DNA from: Pseudomonadota bacterium
GTDB taxonomy: Bacteria > Pseudomonadota > Alphaproteobacteria > Rhizobiales > Xanthobacteraceae
Direction of reading: 5' to 3'
DNA: 7,505 nt
Assembly (NCBI GenBank): GCA_963205465.1
Contig: CAUJKG010000264.1
Coordinates: 1 to 7,505, forward strand
Shown here: one piece after another, positions 1 to 5,856 of the stretch
Layout: each line of letters starts with the position of its first letter
How positions within the stretch are numbered: the stretch's first letter is position 1
The notes under the pieces: generated by a model
Seen by the model: the letters and a program-made list of their open reading frames with translations, nothing else
The model's database searches: none
Told to the model about the DNA's origin: nothing
Made by a program: the position numbers and the translations under genes

Positions 1-251
1 ACCGAGGTGACGACCGAAATGCCGCGCTCGCGCTCGATCGCCATCCAGTCGGAGCGCGTATTGATCCGGTTCTTCTTCGCCTTGACCTCGCCCGCCAGAT
101 TGATCGCGCCACCGAACAGCAAGAGCTTCTCGGTCAGCGTGGTCTTCCCGGCGTCGGGGTGGGAGATGATCGCAAACGTGCGCCTGCGCGCGACTTCGCG
201 CTCGATCGGCGTTTCGTTGGTGCGGGAGTGAGCTAAAGACGTGTCGGACAT
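1..251 (-). CDS. prfC: Peptide chain release factor 3 (RF3), N-terminal part, cut by the window edge
   Basis: RF3 is a cytoplasmic translational GTPase that removes RF1/RF2 from the ribosome after peptide release. Only the first 83 codons are visible; the rest lies beyond the left edge. The start is the ATG whose complement is at 249-251. Residues 24-48 contain the GTPase P-loop (HPDAGKTT at 31-38) followed by EKLLLFGGAI. Residues 54-83 contain GEVKAKK, TRSDWMAIERERGIS and VVTS, which covers the switch I/G2 region. The LLLFGGAI and KAKKN segments and the SDWM-ERERGIS block are typical of RF3 rather than of EF-G, LepA or TypA. The SD is weak. A TTGACC at complement 286-291 could be a -35 element, but the matching -10 is poor. 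The gene is divergent from the ROK kinase. Identity is confident; only the unseen C-terminus is unchecked. Confidence 0.95.
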   Translation of the reverse strand, partial: MSDTSLAHSRTNETPIEREVARRRTFAIISHPDAGKTTLTEKLLLFGGAINLAGEVKAKKNRINTRSDWMAIERERGISVVTS

Positions 252-282
252 TGGCGGGGCTGTGCATCCACGATCCGGGCCA

Positions 283-311
283 TTGGGTCAAGCCGCGACC
301 GGCGTTATGCT
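283..311 (+). promoter_or_regulatory. Candidate sigma70-type promoter of the ROK kinase gene
   Basis: TTGGGT at 283-288 and TATGCT at 306-311 are separated by 17 bases. This would place the transcript start near 318, about 20 bases before the preferred kinase start. The -35 matches the consensus only in TTG and the -10 in four of six bases, so this is a plausible but unproven promoter. It would exclude the in-frame ATG at 251 as the start. Confidence 0.35.
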
Positions 312-340
312 GGCCGGGCTGGGAAAGAAGAGTGCTGGAA

Positions 341-1285
341 ATGCCGGAACACCGGGGGCTGCGCATCGGCTTCGACGTCGGCGGCACCAAGATCGCGATC
401 TGCGTGCTGGATGCCACGGACAACTACGTCTTCAAGACCGAAGCCGCGACCCCGCGGAACGACTATCCGGCCTTTCTCGAAACTGCCTCCATGCTGCTCG
501 CGCAGGCGCGGACCGCCGTGCCGAAGGCTCGCGACGCTACCATCGGCGCGGGGATTCCCGGCGAGATCGACGTCGATTCCAACACCGTCAAGAACGCCAA
601 CAGCACCTGCCTGATCGGCAACGACGTGGAAGCCGATCTCGCGCGCGTATTCGGACAGCCGGTGCGGCTCGCGAACGACGCGCAATGCCTCATCGCCTCG
701 GAAGTACATGTCGGCGCGGCGAAAGATGCTGCCGTCGCCTTCGGCGTGATCCTCGGCACCGGCGTCGGCGGCGGCGTAGCGCTCAACGGCGAGCCGTGGC
801 GCGGCAAGAATCGCCTCGCCGGAGAATGGGGCCACAACCCCTTCCCCAGCCGCGACGGCGAAATCATCGGCTCGCCCTGCTATTGCGGGCGCAACAACTG
901 CATCGAGACGGTGTTGAGCGGCCCCGCGCTGGTCGCGGCCTATCGCGACGCGACGGCGGGCGAGAACACACAGCTTCCCGAAATCGAAGCGATGGTTGCC
1001 GACGGCGATCCGGTCGCGCGCGCGGTGCTGTCCGAATATATCGACCACCTCGGCAATGCGCTCGCGAGCGTGATCGGCGTGCTCGATCCGGATGTGATCG
1101 TGATCGGCGGCGGCGTCTCCAGCATCGCTTCGATCTATCGCGAATTGCCGGAGCGGATCGCCGCGCACATGTTTCACAGCGGCGTATCGCAACCGCGCTG
1201 CACGACGCGCATCGTCAAAAGCAAATGGGGACCCGACAGCGGCGTGCGCGGCGCAGCGCGGCTCTGGCCTTTGGTGCGAATCTGA
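341..1285 (+). CDS. ROK-family sugar kinase (fructokinase/N-acetylglucosamine kinase type)
   Basis: A 314-residue cytoplasmic kinase predicted to phosphorylate a hexose or amino sugar with ATP. Visible ROK features, numbered from the ATG at 341, are: the phosphate-binding DVGGTK (12-17); AGIPGEID (70-77); NDAQC (112-116), whose Asp113 is the expected catalytic base; LGTGVGGG (138-145); GEWGH (161-165); and CYCGRNNC followed by IET (180-190). His165, Cys180, Cys182 and Cys187 would form the ROK zinc site. LDPDVIVIGGGVS (248-260) is the C-terminal ATP-domain motif. The usual Gly before the last zinc Cys is Asn here. The PCYCG...CIET pattern resembles E. coli Mak (fructokinase) more than NagK, but the substrate cannot be fixed from sequence. 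The frame is open back to an ATG at 251, but homology begins near RIGFDVGGTK. GTG at 332 is a possible alternative start, with GGGAAAGAAG upstream. It diverges from prfC and is probably monocistronic or leads into the next gene. Confidence 0.9.
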   Translation: MPEHRGLRIGFDVGGTKIAICVLDATDNYVFKTEAATPRNDYPAFLETASMLLAQARTAVPKARDATIGAGIPGEIDVDSNTVKNANSTCLIGNDVEADLARVFGQPVRLANDAQCLIASEVHVGAAKDAAVAFGVILGTGVGGGVALNGEPWRGKNRLAGEWGHNPFPSRDGEIIGSPCYCGRNNCIETVLSGPALVAAYRDATAGENTQLPEIEAMVADGDPVARAVLSEYIDHLGNALASVIGVLDPDVIVIGGGVSSIASIYRELPERIAAHMFHSGVSQPRCTTRIVKSKWGPDSGVRGAARLWPLVRI

Positions 1286-1373
1286 TCCGAAGAAACTCTC
1301 GCGATTGTGATGCGGCGGTCAGCGCAGCCTCACTATAAACAAACCCAAAGCGAACATTGCGGGAGAAAGCCTG

Positions 1374-2345
1374 ATGCACATCGCCGGAAAGTTTCTTGTT
1401 CTGATCGGCGTGCTCGCATCATGTACGGGCGTAGTTCTCGCCCAGGATATCCCCGGATCGAAAGATCACCCTATTCTGCCCCGCTATGAAGACTCGGCGA
1501 TCCGTGCCTACAAGACCGAAGCCTTCGTTGAATACGACCTCGTCGCTGGCAAGACCGTGCAGCAGCCGAACGCCTCTCCGGCGCGCATTGTCTCGGAAAA
1601 GCCGATTCGGCTCGAAGGCAAGCTCACGCATATTCTCTATCGCGCACCGCTTGGCCGCTCGCCGCTCGAAGTTTTCCGCAACTACGAAAAGGCATTGAAG
1701 GCCGCTGGCTTCGAGACGCTGTTTACCTGCGATCGCGACAACTGCGGCACGCGTTTCAACAGCTATATGAATCCCGGTGCGCGATATAACGGCCTCATCT
1801 ACGGCGACCAGCAGCGTTTCATTTCGGCGAAGCTGTCGCGCCCCGAGGGCGATATCTATGTCGCGCTGTACGTGACAAGCTTCGAGCCGGAGAAGCGCGC
1901 CTTCGCACAACTCGAGGTCGTGGAAGTCAAAGGTCTCGAGGACCGCCTCATCGTCATCGGCGAAAGCGAAATCGAAAAGTCGCTCGCACGCGACGGCAGG
2001 ATCGCGATCTACGGAATCCTGTTCGACTTCGACAAGGCCGAGATCAAGCCGGAATCCGCTCCGCAACTCGAGCAGCTCGCGGCAGTGCTGAAGAAGAACC
2101 CGAAGCTCGGCGTACTGATCGTCGGCCACACCGATGGCAAGGGTGCGTTCGAATACAACCTCTCGCTTTCGCAGCGGCGGGCGCAGGCCGTCGTTACCGC
2201 GCTGGTTTCACGCTTCGGCATTCAGGCGTCGCGTCTGATTGCGGCAGGCGCTGGCATGGCGGCACCGGTCGCGAGCAATCGCTCCGAGGCGGGACGCGCC
2301 AAGAACCGGCGCGTCGAGATCGTCGAGCGTTACAGCGGCGACTAG
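1374..2345 (+). CDS. Exported OmpA-domain envelope protein with a DUF4892-like N-terminal region
   Basis: A 323-residue protein predicted to reach the periplasm or outer membrane and hold peptidoglycan. Residues 1-23 form a signal sequence (Lys6, then a hydrophobic stretch 7-22), with a signal peptidase I site after VLA (23|24). It also contains LASC at 14-17, which fits a lipobox. The mature N-terminus has GSKDHPILPRY (28-38), and residues ~28-185 look like a DUF4892 region. A CxxxxC pair (Cys119, Cys124) could form a disulfide. Residues ~211-318 are an OmpA C-terminal domain: ILFDFDKAEIKP, GHTDGKG, NLSLSQRRA and NRRVE. Asp254 and Arg269 have the same 15-residue spacing as the E. coli OmpA pair that binds diaminopimelate. 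The start is supported by GGGAG at 1361-1365. A TATAAA at 1334-1339 could be a -10, but I see no good -35. It ends in a 4-base overlap with the convergent neighbour. Confidence 0.88.
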   Translation: MHIAGKFLVLIGVLASCTGVVLAQDIPGSKDHPILPRYEDSAIRAYKTEAFVEYDLVAGKTVQQPNASPARIVSEKPIRLEGKLTHILYRAPLGRSPLEVFRNYEKALKAAGFETLFTCDRDNCGTRFNSYMNPGARYNGLIYGDQQRFISAKLSRPEGDIYVALYVTSFEPEKRAFAQLEVVEVKGLEDRLIVIGESEIEKSLARDGRIAIYGILFDFDKAEIKPESAPQLEQLAAVLKKNPKLGVLIVGHTDGKGAFEYNLSLSQRRAQAVVTALVSRFGIQASRLIAAGAGMAAPVASNRSEAGRAKNRRVEIVERYSGD

Positions 2346-2689
2346 ACCGCCTTCTGATATTCCTCCGGCTTGAAGCCGACGAGAAGTTTTCCGCCGGGCA
2401 ACTCCAGCACGGGACGCTTGATCATCGAAGGCTGCTCGACCATCAGCGCGATCGCCTTCTTCTCGGTGATGCCTTCCTTGTCCTTGTCGGAAAGCTTGCG
2501 GAACGTGGTGCCCGCGCGGTTGAGCAACGTCTCCCATCCTGCTTTCTTCGCCCAGGCTTCGAGCTTCTTCTTGTCGATGCCGCTCGCCTTGTAATCGTGG
2601 AATGCGTAGGCAACGCCGTTCTTGTCGAGGAAGGCGCGCGCCTTCTTCATGGTGTCGCAGTTCTTGATGCCGTAGATCGTGATTGCCAT
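2342..2689 (-). CDS. ArsC/Spx-superfamily small reductase-like protein (YffB type)
   Basis: A 115-residue cytoplasmic thioredoxin-fold protein. The N-terminus reads ITIYGIKNCDTMKKA, with the single conserved Cys11 in the position of the ArsC nucleophile. GWETLLNR (51-58), GTTFRKL (60-66) and IKRPVLEL (90-97, with Arg92 and the Pro after it) are family signatures. The pattern is that of the YffB branch of the ArsC family, often annotated as arsenate reductase but thought to act as a glutathione-linked thiol reductase; arsenate reduction should not be assumed. Length is normal for the family. The start ATG (complement 2687-2689) has GGAG five bases upstream (complement 2695-2698). It lies 28 bases after the LysR-type gene on the same strand and may be co-transcribed with it, though no functional link is evident. 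Confidence 0.9.
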   Translation of the reverse strand: MAITIYGIKNCDTMKKARAFLDKNGVAYAFHDYKASGIDKKKLEAWAKKAGWETLLNRAGTTFRKLSDKDKEGITEKKAIALMVEQPSMIKRPVLELPGGKLLVGFKPEEYQKAV

Positions 2690-2717
2690 AGCCGCTCCGA
2701 ATCTTGCTCCGCCGAGT

Positions 2718-3614
2718 TTATCCGATCGCGAATTCGTCCGCGCGTTCGATGATGAGATCGCGAAACAGTCGCGCGCGGTGCGACATCCATTGCGGGTCCG
2801 GATAGACCAGATGCATCGGCAGCGAGGGCACCGCGTATTCCGGCAGGAGATGCACGAGCCTTCCGCTCGCGAGATGCTCGACCGCGCACCAGCTTGGCAA
2901 CACCGCGACGCCCAACCCTTCCAGGGTCGCCTGCGTCATCACATCGGCATCGTCACAGGCCATGGCGGGGATGATATCAACCACGTAGCGGCCGGTTTCG
3001 GATTCGAACGTCCACTGGTTCTGCGGCGAAAGCCGCGAATAAGTCACGCAAGGCATCGCACGAAGGTGATCGGGAAAGCGCGGCGCGGGATGGCGCGCTA
3101 ATAAGGTAGGTGCAGCCACCAGCATTCGCTTCACGGTGCCGACCCGACGCGCAACCAGCGAGCTTGAATTCAGCATGCCGATGCGGATCGCAATTTCGGT
3201 CCCCGTTTCCACCAGATCGACGAACTGCTCGGTGAAGCGAACGTCGAGCCGCACCTCGGGATAGCGCCGCGCATACTCGCCGAACATCTTGTCGAAGAAG
3301 AAGCGGCCAAACGAGGTCGGCACGGTCAGACGCAGCGTGCCGGAAGGGTTCGGTAGAGACGCGCGGGTCGAGGAGCCCGCGCTCTCGTAAAGCGCGACCA
3401 CTTCCTTCGCGAGCTTGTGCACCCGGTCGCCCTCCGGCGTCGGGCGCACGCGGCGCGTGGAGCGGACGAAGAGCCGGCAGCCGAACTCGCTTTCAAGCAG
3501 CGCAATCCGCTTGCTGATCGCCGGCTGACCAATGCGCAGATCGTTCGCGGCCTGCGAGAAGCTGCCGGACTCGATCACGCGGATGAAGGTCCGGAGGGCG
3601 TCGATCCGATCCAT
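2718..3614 (-). CDS. LysR-type transcriptional regulator, probable regulator of the styrene-monooxygenase-like operon
   Basis: A 298-residue DNA-binding regulator. Residues 1-60 form the LysR winged helix-turn-helix: MDRIDALRTFIRVIESGSFS, then QAANDLRIGQPAISKRIALL with the recognition helix around 28-40, then LF at 48-49 and RVRPTPEG. Residues ~90-293 are the periplasmic-binding-like effector domain, beginning at GTLRLTVPTSFG. The domain order and length are those of a full LTTR, with no truncation. It resembles the CrgA-like group, but the ligand cannot be read from the sequence. The gene diverges from the styA-like gene, and a T-N11-A palindrome lies only five bases upstream of its own start. 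Activation of the operon by a pathway compound and autorepression are therefore likely, by analogy with other divergent LTTR loci. Its SD is poor (GAGA a few bases upstream) and lies at the edge of that palindrome. Confidence 0.93.
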   Translation of the reverse strand: MDRIDALRTFIRVIESGSFSQAANDLRIGQPAISKRIALLESEFGCRLFVRSTRRVRPTPEGDRVHKLAKEVVALYESAGSSTRASLPNPSGTLRLTVPTSFGRFFFDKMFGEYARRYPEVRLDVRFTEQFVDLVETGTEIAIRIGMLNSSSLVARRVGTVKRMLVAAPTLLARHPAPRFPDHLRAMPCVTYSRLSPQNQWTFESETGRYVVDIIPAMACDDADVMTQATLEGLGVAVLPSWCAVEHLASGRLVHLLPEYAVPSLPMHLVYPDPQWMSHRARLFRDLIIERADEFAIG

Positions 3615-3619
3615 ATATT

Positions 3620-3634
3620 CTCATTGGGAATGAG
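3620..3634. promoter_or_regulatory. Probable LysR-type operator (T-N11-A palindrome)
   Basis: CTCATT GGG AATGAG is a perfect 6+6 inverted repeat with a 3-base centre, and T3621/A3633 fit the LTTR T-N11-A rule. It lies in the AT-rich divergent region between lysR and styA, five bases from the lysR start and about 75 bases from the styA start. Its left half belongs to an 11-base repeat (3615-3625) that recurs at 3637-3647 with one mismatch, exactly 22 bases on. The downstream copy could serve as a second contact site. Binding is inferred. Confidence 0.6.
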
Positions 3635-3664
3635 TAATATTCTGATTATTCCTCTATATGAGAA

Positions 3665-3677
3665 ACCGGCCGCCGGT
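3665..3677 (+). repeat. Short inverted repeat in the styA leader
   Basis: ACCGG (3665-3669) and CCGGT (3673-3677) are perfect complements around CCG. If it is transcribed it would form a small hairpin just upstream of the SD hairpin. It could also be a chance product of the high GC content, since the arms are only five bases long. Confidence 0.35.
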
Positions 3678-3681
3678 CTAG

Positions 3682-3699
3682 CCTTCCGTCAACGGGAGG
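3682..3699 (+). promoter_or_regulatory. Leader hairpin that covers the styA Shine-Dalgarno sequence
   Basis: CCTTCCG (3682-3688) can pair with CGGGAGG (3693-3699) around the loop TCAA. This gives six Watson-Crick pairs and one U-G pair. The right arm is the styA SD itself (GGGAGGA 3694-3700, seven bases before the ATG at 3708). If the hairpin forms in the mRNA it would hide the ribosome binding site. The pairing is read directly; a regulatory role is inference. Confidence 0.45.
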
Positions 3700-3707
3700 A
3701 AGACAAA

Positions 3708-4958
3708 ATGAAAAAATCCATCGGCATCGTGGGGGCCGGTATCGGCGGCCTGCATCTGGCGCTCTATCTGCAAAAGCACGGGATCGACGCGACGGTGCTC
3801 ACCGACCGCGCCCCGGAGCAGTATCCTTCGACGCGACTGATGAATACGGTCGCGCATCACAGCGTGACCATCGCCCGCGAGAACGAACTCGGCGTCAATC
3901 ACTGGGGTGGCGACGAGTTCATCTATCACCACCACGACCACTTCTTTAATTTCCCCGACAGCCCGCTTTTGTTCCGCGGCGCGTTCCGCAATCCGAGCCG
4001 CGCGGTCGATTACCGCATCTATCTCCCCGCGCTGATGAAGGACTTCGCTGACCGCGGCGGCAAGATCGAACTGGCAAACATTCAGGACGACGATATTCCG
4101 GGCCTGGTCGCGCGCTTCGATCTCCTGGTCGTCTCTACCGGCAAGGGCGCGCTCGGCCGCATGTTCGCGCATCGCCCCGAACACTCGCCCTATTCGCAGC
4201 CGCAACGCCTGCTTTGCGTCGGTCTCTATGACGGCGTCGATCACGGCAGTCCCGACGGAAAAGATCCGCGCGGCGTCACGCTCTCGGTCTCGCCCGGCCA
4301 TGGCGAGATGATCGTCATTCCCACGCTCTCCTTCGGCGGGATGAAGACCGCGCTTCTTATGGAGAACATTCCCGGCGGCGACATGGCCGATCTCGTGTCG
4401 CTGAACTACGACGCGAACCCTGCCGCGTTCCGCCAGACCATTCTCGACAAGTTAGAGAAGCATCACCCACACACCTACAACAAGATCGACACGCACCGCT
4501 TCGGGCTGGCGCAGCCGCTCGACGTGTTGCAAGGCGCGATCGTGCCGACCGTGCGGCATACTTCGGTGAGCTTCGACGGCGACAAATATGCGATCGCGCT
4601 CGGCGACGTGCATTCGGTGGTCGATCCGGTCATGGGTCAGGGCGCGAACATCGCTTCTTACGCCGCCTTCGAACTCGGCAAGGCGATCGTGGATGCGGTG
4701 GTGTTCGACGCCCGCTTCGTCGAAGATGTGGACCGCCGCCGCGAGAACCGCGTGCTCGCCGCCGCAGCCTGGACCAACATGATGCTGAAGCCACCGTCCG
4801 AAGCGCTTGGCCGGCTGATCTTCACCATGTCGCAGGACCGCGCGCTGTGCGACGAGTTCACCGAGAACTTCAACTATCCCGAGCGGCAATGGGATCGCCT
4901 CGCGAGCGACCGGCGCATCCATGCGTGGATCGACAGTCACCAGAAGATCGCGGCCTGA
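3708..4958 (+). CDS. styA: Styrene monooxygenase, FAD-dependent oxygenase component (StyA/SMOA-like)
   Basis: A 416-residue two-component flavoprotein monooxygenase (group E). It uses reduced FAD supplied by a StyB-type reductase to epoxidise styrene-like alkenes. The N-terminal Rossmann motif is GIVGAGIGG (6-14), after MKKSIG as in Pseudomonas StyA. The second FAD motif is GDVHSVVDPVMGQGAN (299-314), and the C-terminus carries EFTENFNYPERQWDRL (383-398); both are closely matched in the StyA sequence I recall. Length is almost that of StyA (415). Residues N46, V48, H50, Y73, H76 and S97 (S96 in StyA) match the styrene-type rather than the indole-type active-site set as I remember it. No signal peptide or membrane segment is seen. 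The frame extends upstream into lysR, but ATG 3708 has a strong SD (GGGAGGA) and gives the exact family N-terminus. It is first in a four-gene operon. An unusual HHHDH cluster sits at 74-78. Substrate in vivo is not proven. Confidence 0.92.
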   Translation: MKKSIGIVGAGIGGLHLALYLQKHGIDATVLTDRAPEQYPSTRLMNTVAHHSVTIARENELGVNHWGGDEFIYHHHDHFFNFPDSPLLFRGAFRNPSRAVDYRIYLPALMKDFADRGGKIELANIQDDDIPGLVARFDLLVVSTGKGALGRMFAHRPEHSPYSQPQRLLCVGLYDGVDHGSPDGKDPRGVTLSVSPGHGEMIVIPTLSFGGMKTALLMENIPGGDMADLVSLNYDANPAAFRQTILDKLEKHHPHTYNKIDTHRFGLAQPLDVLQGAIVPTVRHTSVSFDGDKYAIALGDVHSVVDPVMGQGANIASYAAFELGKAIVDAVVFDARFVEDVDRRRENRVLAAAAWTNMMLKPPSEALGRLIFTMSQDRALCDEFTENFNYPERQWDRLASDRRIHAWIDSHQKIAA

Positions 4959-4993
4959 GCCGCCAAGCACGCACAGGAAGAAGAGAACGCATC

Positions 4994-5296
4994 ATGTATT
5001 GCCTGACCGTACTCTATCCCGCGCCCGACGACGCGGACGCTTTCAAGAAGTATTATGTCGAAAAGCATCTGCCGCTTGCGGCGAAGCTCCCCGGCATGGT
5101 CCGCAGCCATTACGCCTTCCCGAAACAGCTCGGGCCCGGCGAAGCGCCCTTCTGCATCTTCCAGGCTTACTTCGCCGATCCCAAGGCAATGGAAGCCGCA
5201 CTGATGTCGAACGAAGGCAACGCAGTCGCCGCGGACGTTCCCAACTATTCGCCGAAGGGTGCATCACTCTGCCACTTCGTCGTGGACGGCGGATGA
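4994..5296 (+). CDS. EthD-family small protein inserted between styA and styB
   Basis: A 100-residue protein of the EthD/dimeric alpha-beta barrel type. The pattern YPAPDDADAFKKYYVEKHLP (8-27), LPGM (32-35), FQAYF (56-60) and DVPNYSP (81-87) fits the family: the D-x-F-x-x-YY-x-x-x-H core with His25, and a later N-Y-SP segment. Known relatives of this fold include EthD of the ether-degrading eth cluster, muconolactone-type isomerases and cofactor-free monooxygenases. Its biochemical role is not known, and none can be assigned from sequence. The start has AGGAAGAAGAG at 4975-4985. It begins 35 bases after styA, and its stop overlaps the styB start (ATGA, 5293-5296). The three are thus almost certainly one transcript, and the protein should act in the same pathway. 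Confidence 0.85.
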   Translation: MYCLTVLYPAPDDADAFKKYYVEKHLPLAAKLPGMVRSHYAFPKQLGPGEAPFCIFQAYFADPKAMEAALMSNEGNAVAADVPNYSPKGASLCHFVVDGG

Positions 5297-5814
5297 ACAT
5301 GCGGGCGGATCCGTCGGGCTTCCGCTCGGCGGCTGCGCGTTTTCTTACCGGCGTCACCGTCGTGGCAAGCCGGAGTCGCGACGGCGAGCGCGTCGGCATG
5401 ACCGCGAACAGCTTCACCAGCGTCTCGATGAAACCACCGACGGTGCTGGTCTCGCTCATGCGCGGGCGGACCTGGCAGGCGATCATGGATTGCGGCTGCT
5501 ACAGCGTGAACGTCATGCACGCGGAAGACGTAGCAAGCTGCGTGCATTTCGCCGGCAAGCCGCAAGGCAACGCCGCGGCACTGATCGAGATGGACGGCTT
5601 TCCGGTGCTGCCGCATGCCATCGCCCGCTTCGCCTGCGACGTGGTGCGGACCATCGACGTCGCCGATCACACGCTCTTCATCGGCGAAGTGCGCTGGTGC
5701 CGCCATCAGGATGGCTCACCGCTCGGCTTTTTCAGCAACCAGTTTCGCCACGGCACGGGTGCCGCCATCGCACCGACGGAAATTCCCTATCCGCCCGACG
5801 AATGGGCTATATAG
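5293..5814 (+). CDS. styB: Flavin reductase component of styrene monooxygenase (StyB-like)
   Basis: A 173-residue NAD(P)H:flavin oxidoreductase of the split-barrel flavin reductase family, predicted to feed reduced FAD to the StyA-like oxygenase. Diagnostic segments are FRSAAARFLTGVTVVAS (10-26), GMTANSFTSVS (35-45), PPTVLVSLMRGR (48-59) and DHTLFIGEVRWC (125-136). Then PLGFFSNQF (143-151) stands where many relatives have a Phe-x-x-x-Tyr pattern. Length agrees with StyB (about 170). Unlike the classical cluster, it does not follow styA directly but comes after the EthD gene, overlapping its stop by four bases (ATGA), which suggests translational coupling. A second in-frame ATG at 5299 has GGCGG at a better distance, so translation may start two codons later. 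The family is clear; pairing with this StyA is inferred from position. Confidence 0.88.
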   Translation: MNMRADPSGFRSAAARFLTGVTVVASRSRDGERVGMTANSFTSVSMKPPTVLVSLMRGRTWQAIMDCGCYSVNVMHAEDVASCVHFAGKPQGNAAALIEMDGFPVLPHAIARFACDVVRTIDVADHTLFIGEVRWCRHQDGSPLGFFSNQFRHGTGAAIAPTEIPYPPDEWAI

Positions 5815-5856
5815 AAATAAACATAACGACAGAAACAAAACCAAGAGGAACGCCCC

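Noticed and set aside
251..340. Upstream extension of the ROK kinase to ATG 251
   Set aside because: The extra 30 residues have no family similarity, would overlap the candidate promoter and start at the prfC start codon; ATG 341 or GTG 332 gives a normal N-terminus.
241..1338. Long open frame of 365 codons overlapping the ROK kinase in another frame
   Set aside because: Its product is an arginine-rich, low-complexity text with no family motif, typical of an off-frame reading of GC-rich coding DNA; the +1 related frame carries all ROK motifs.
1305..1339. TTGTGA (1305-1310) and TATAAA (1334-1339) as an ompA-domain gene promoter
   Set aside because: The spacing is 23 bases, too long for a sigma70 promoter; only the -10-like element remains suggestive.
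2342..2689. Arsenate resistance gene
   Set aside because: The protein belongs to the broad ArsC/YffB fold family, but no arsR, acr3 or arsB neighbour is present and the sequence pattern is that of the YffB branch.
3417..3707. Upstream extension of the styA-like frame into lysR
   Set aside because: The frame stays open by chance inside lysR. ATG 3708 has the strong SD and begins with the exact StyA N-terminus MKKSIGIVGAG.
3708..4958. Indole monooxygenase as the function of the StyA-like protein
   Set aside because: The six discriminating residues, as remembered, are all of the styrene type; indole oxidation may still occur as a side reaction, as in known StyA enzymes.
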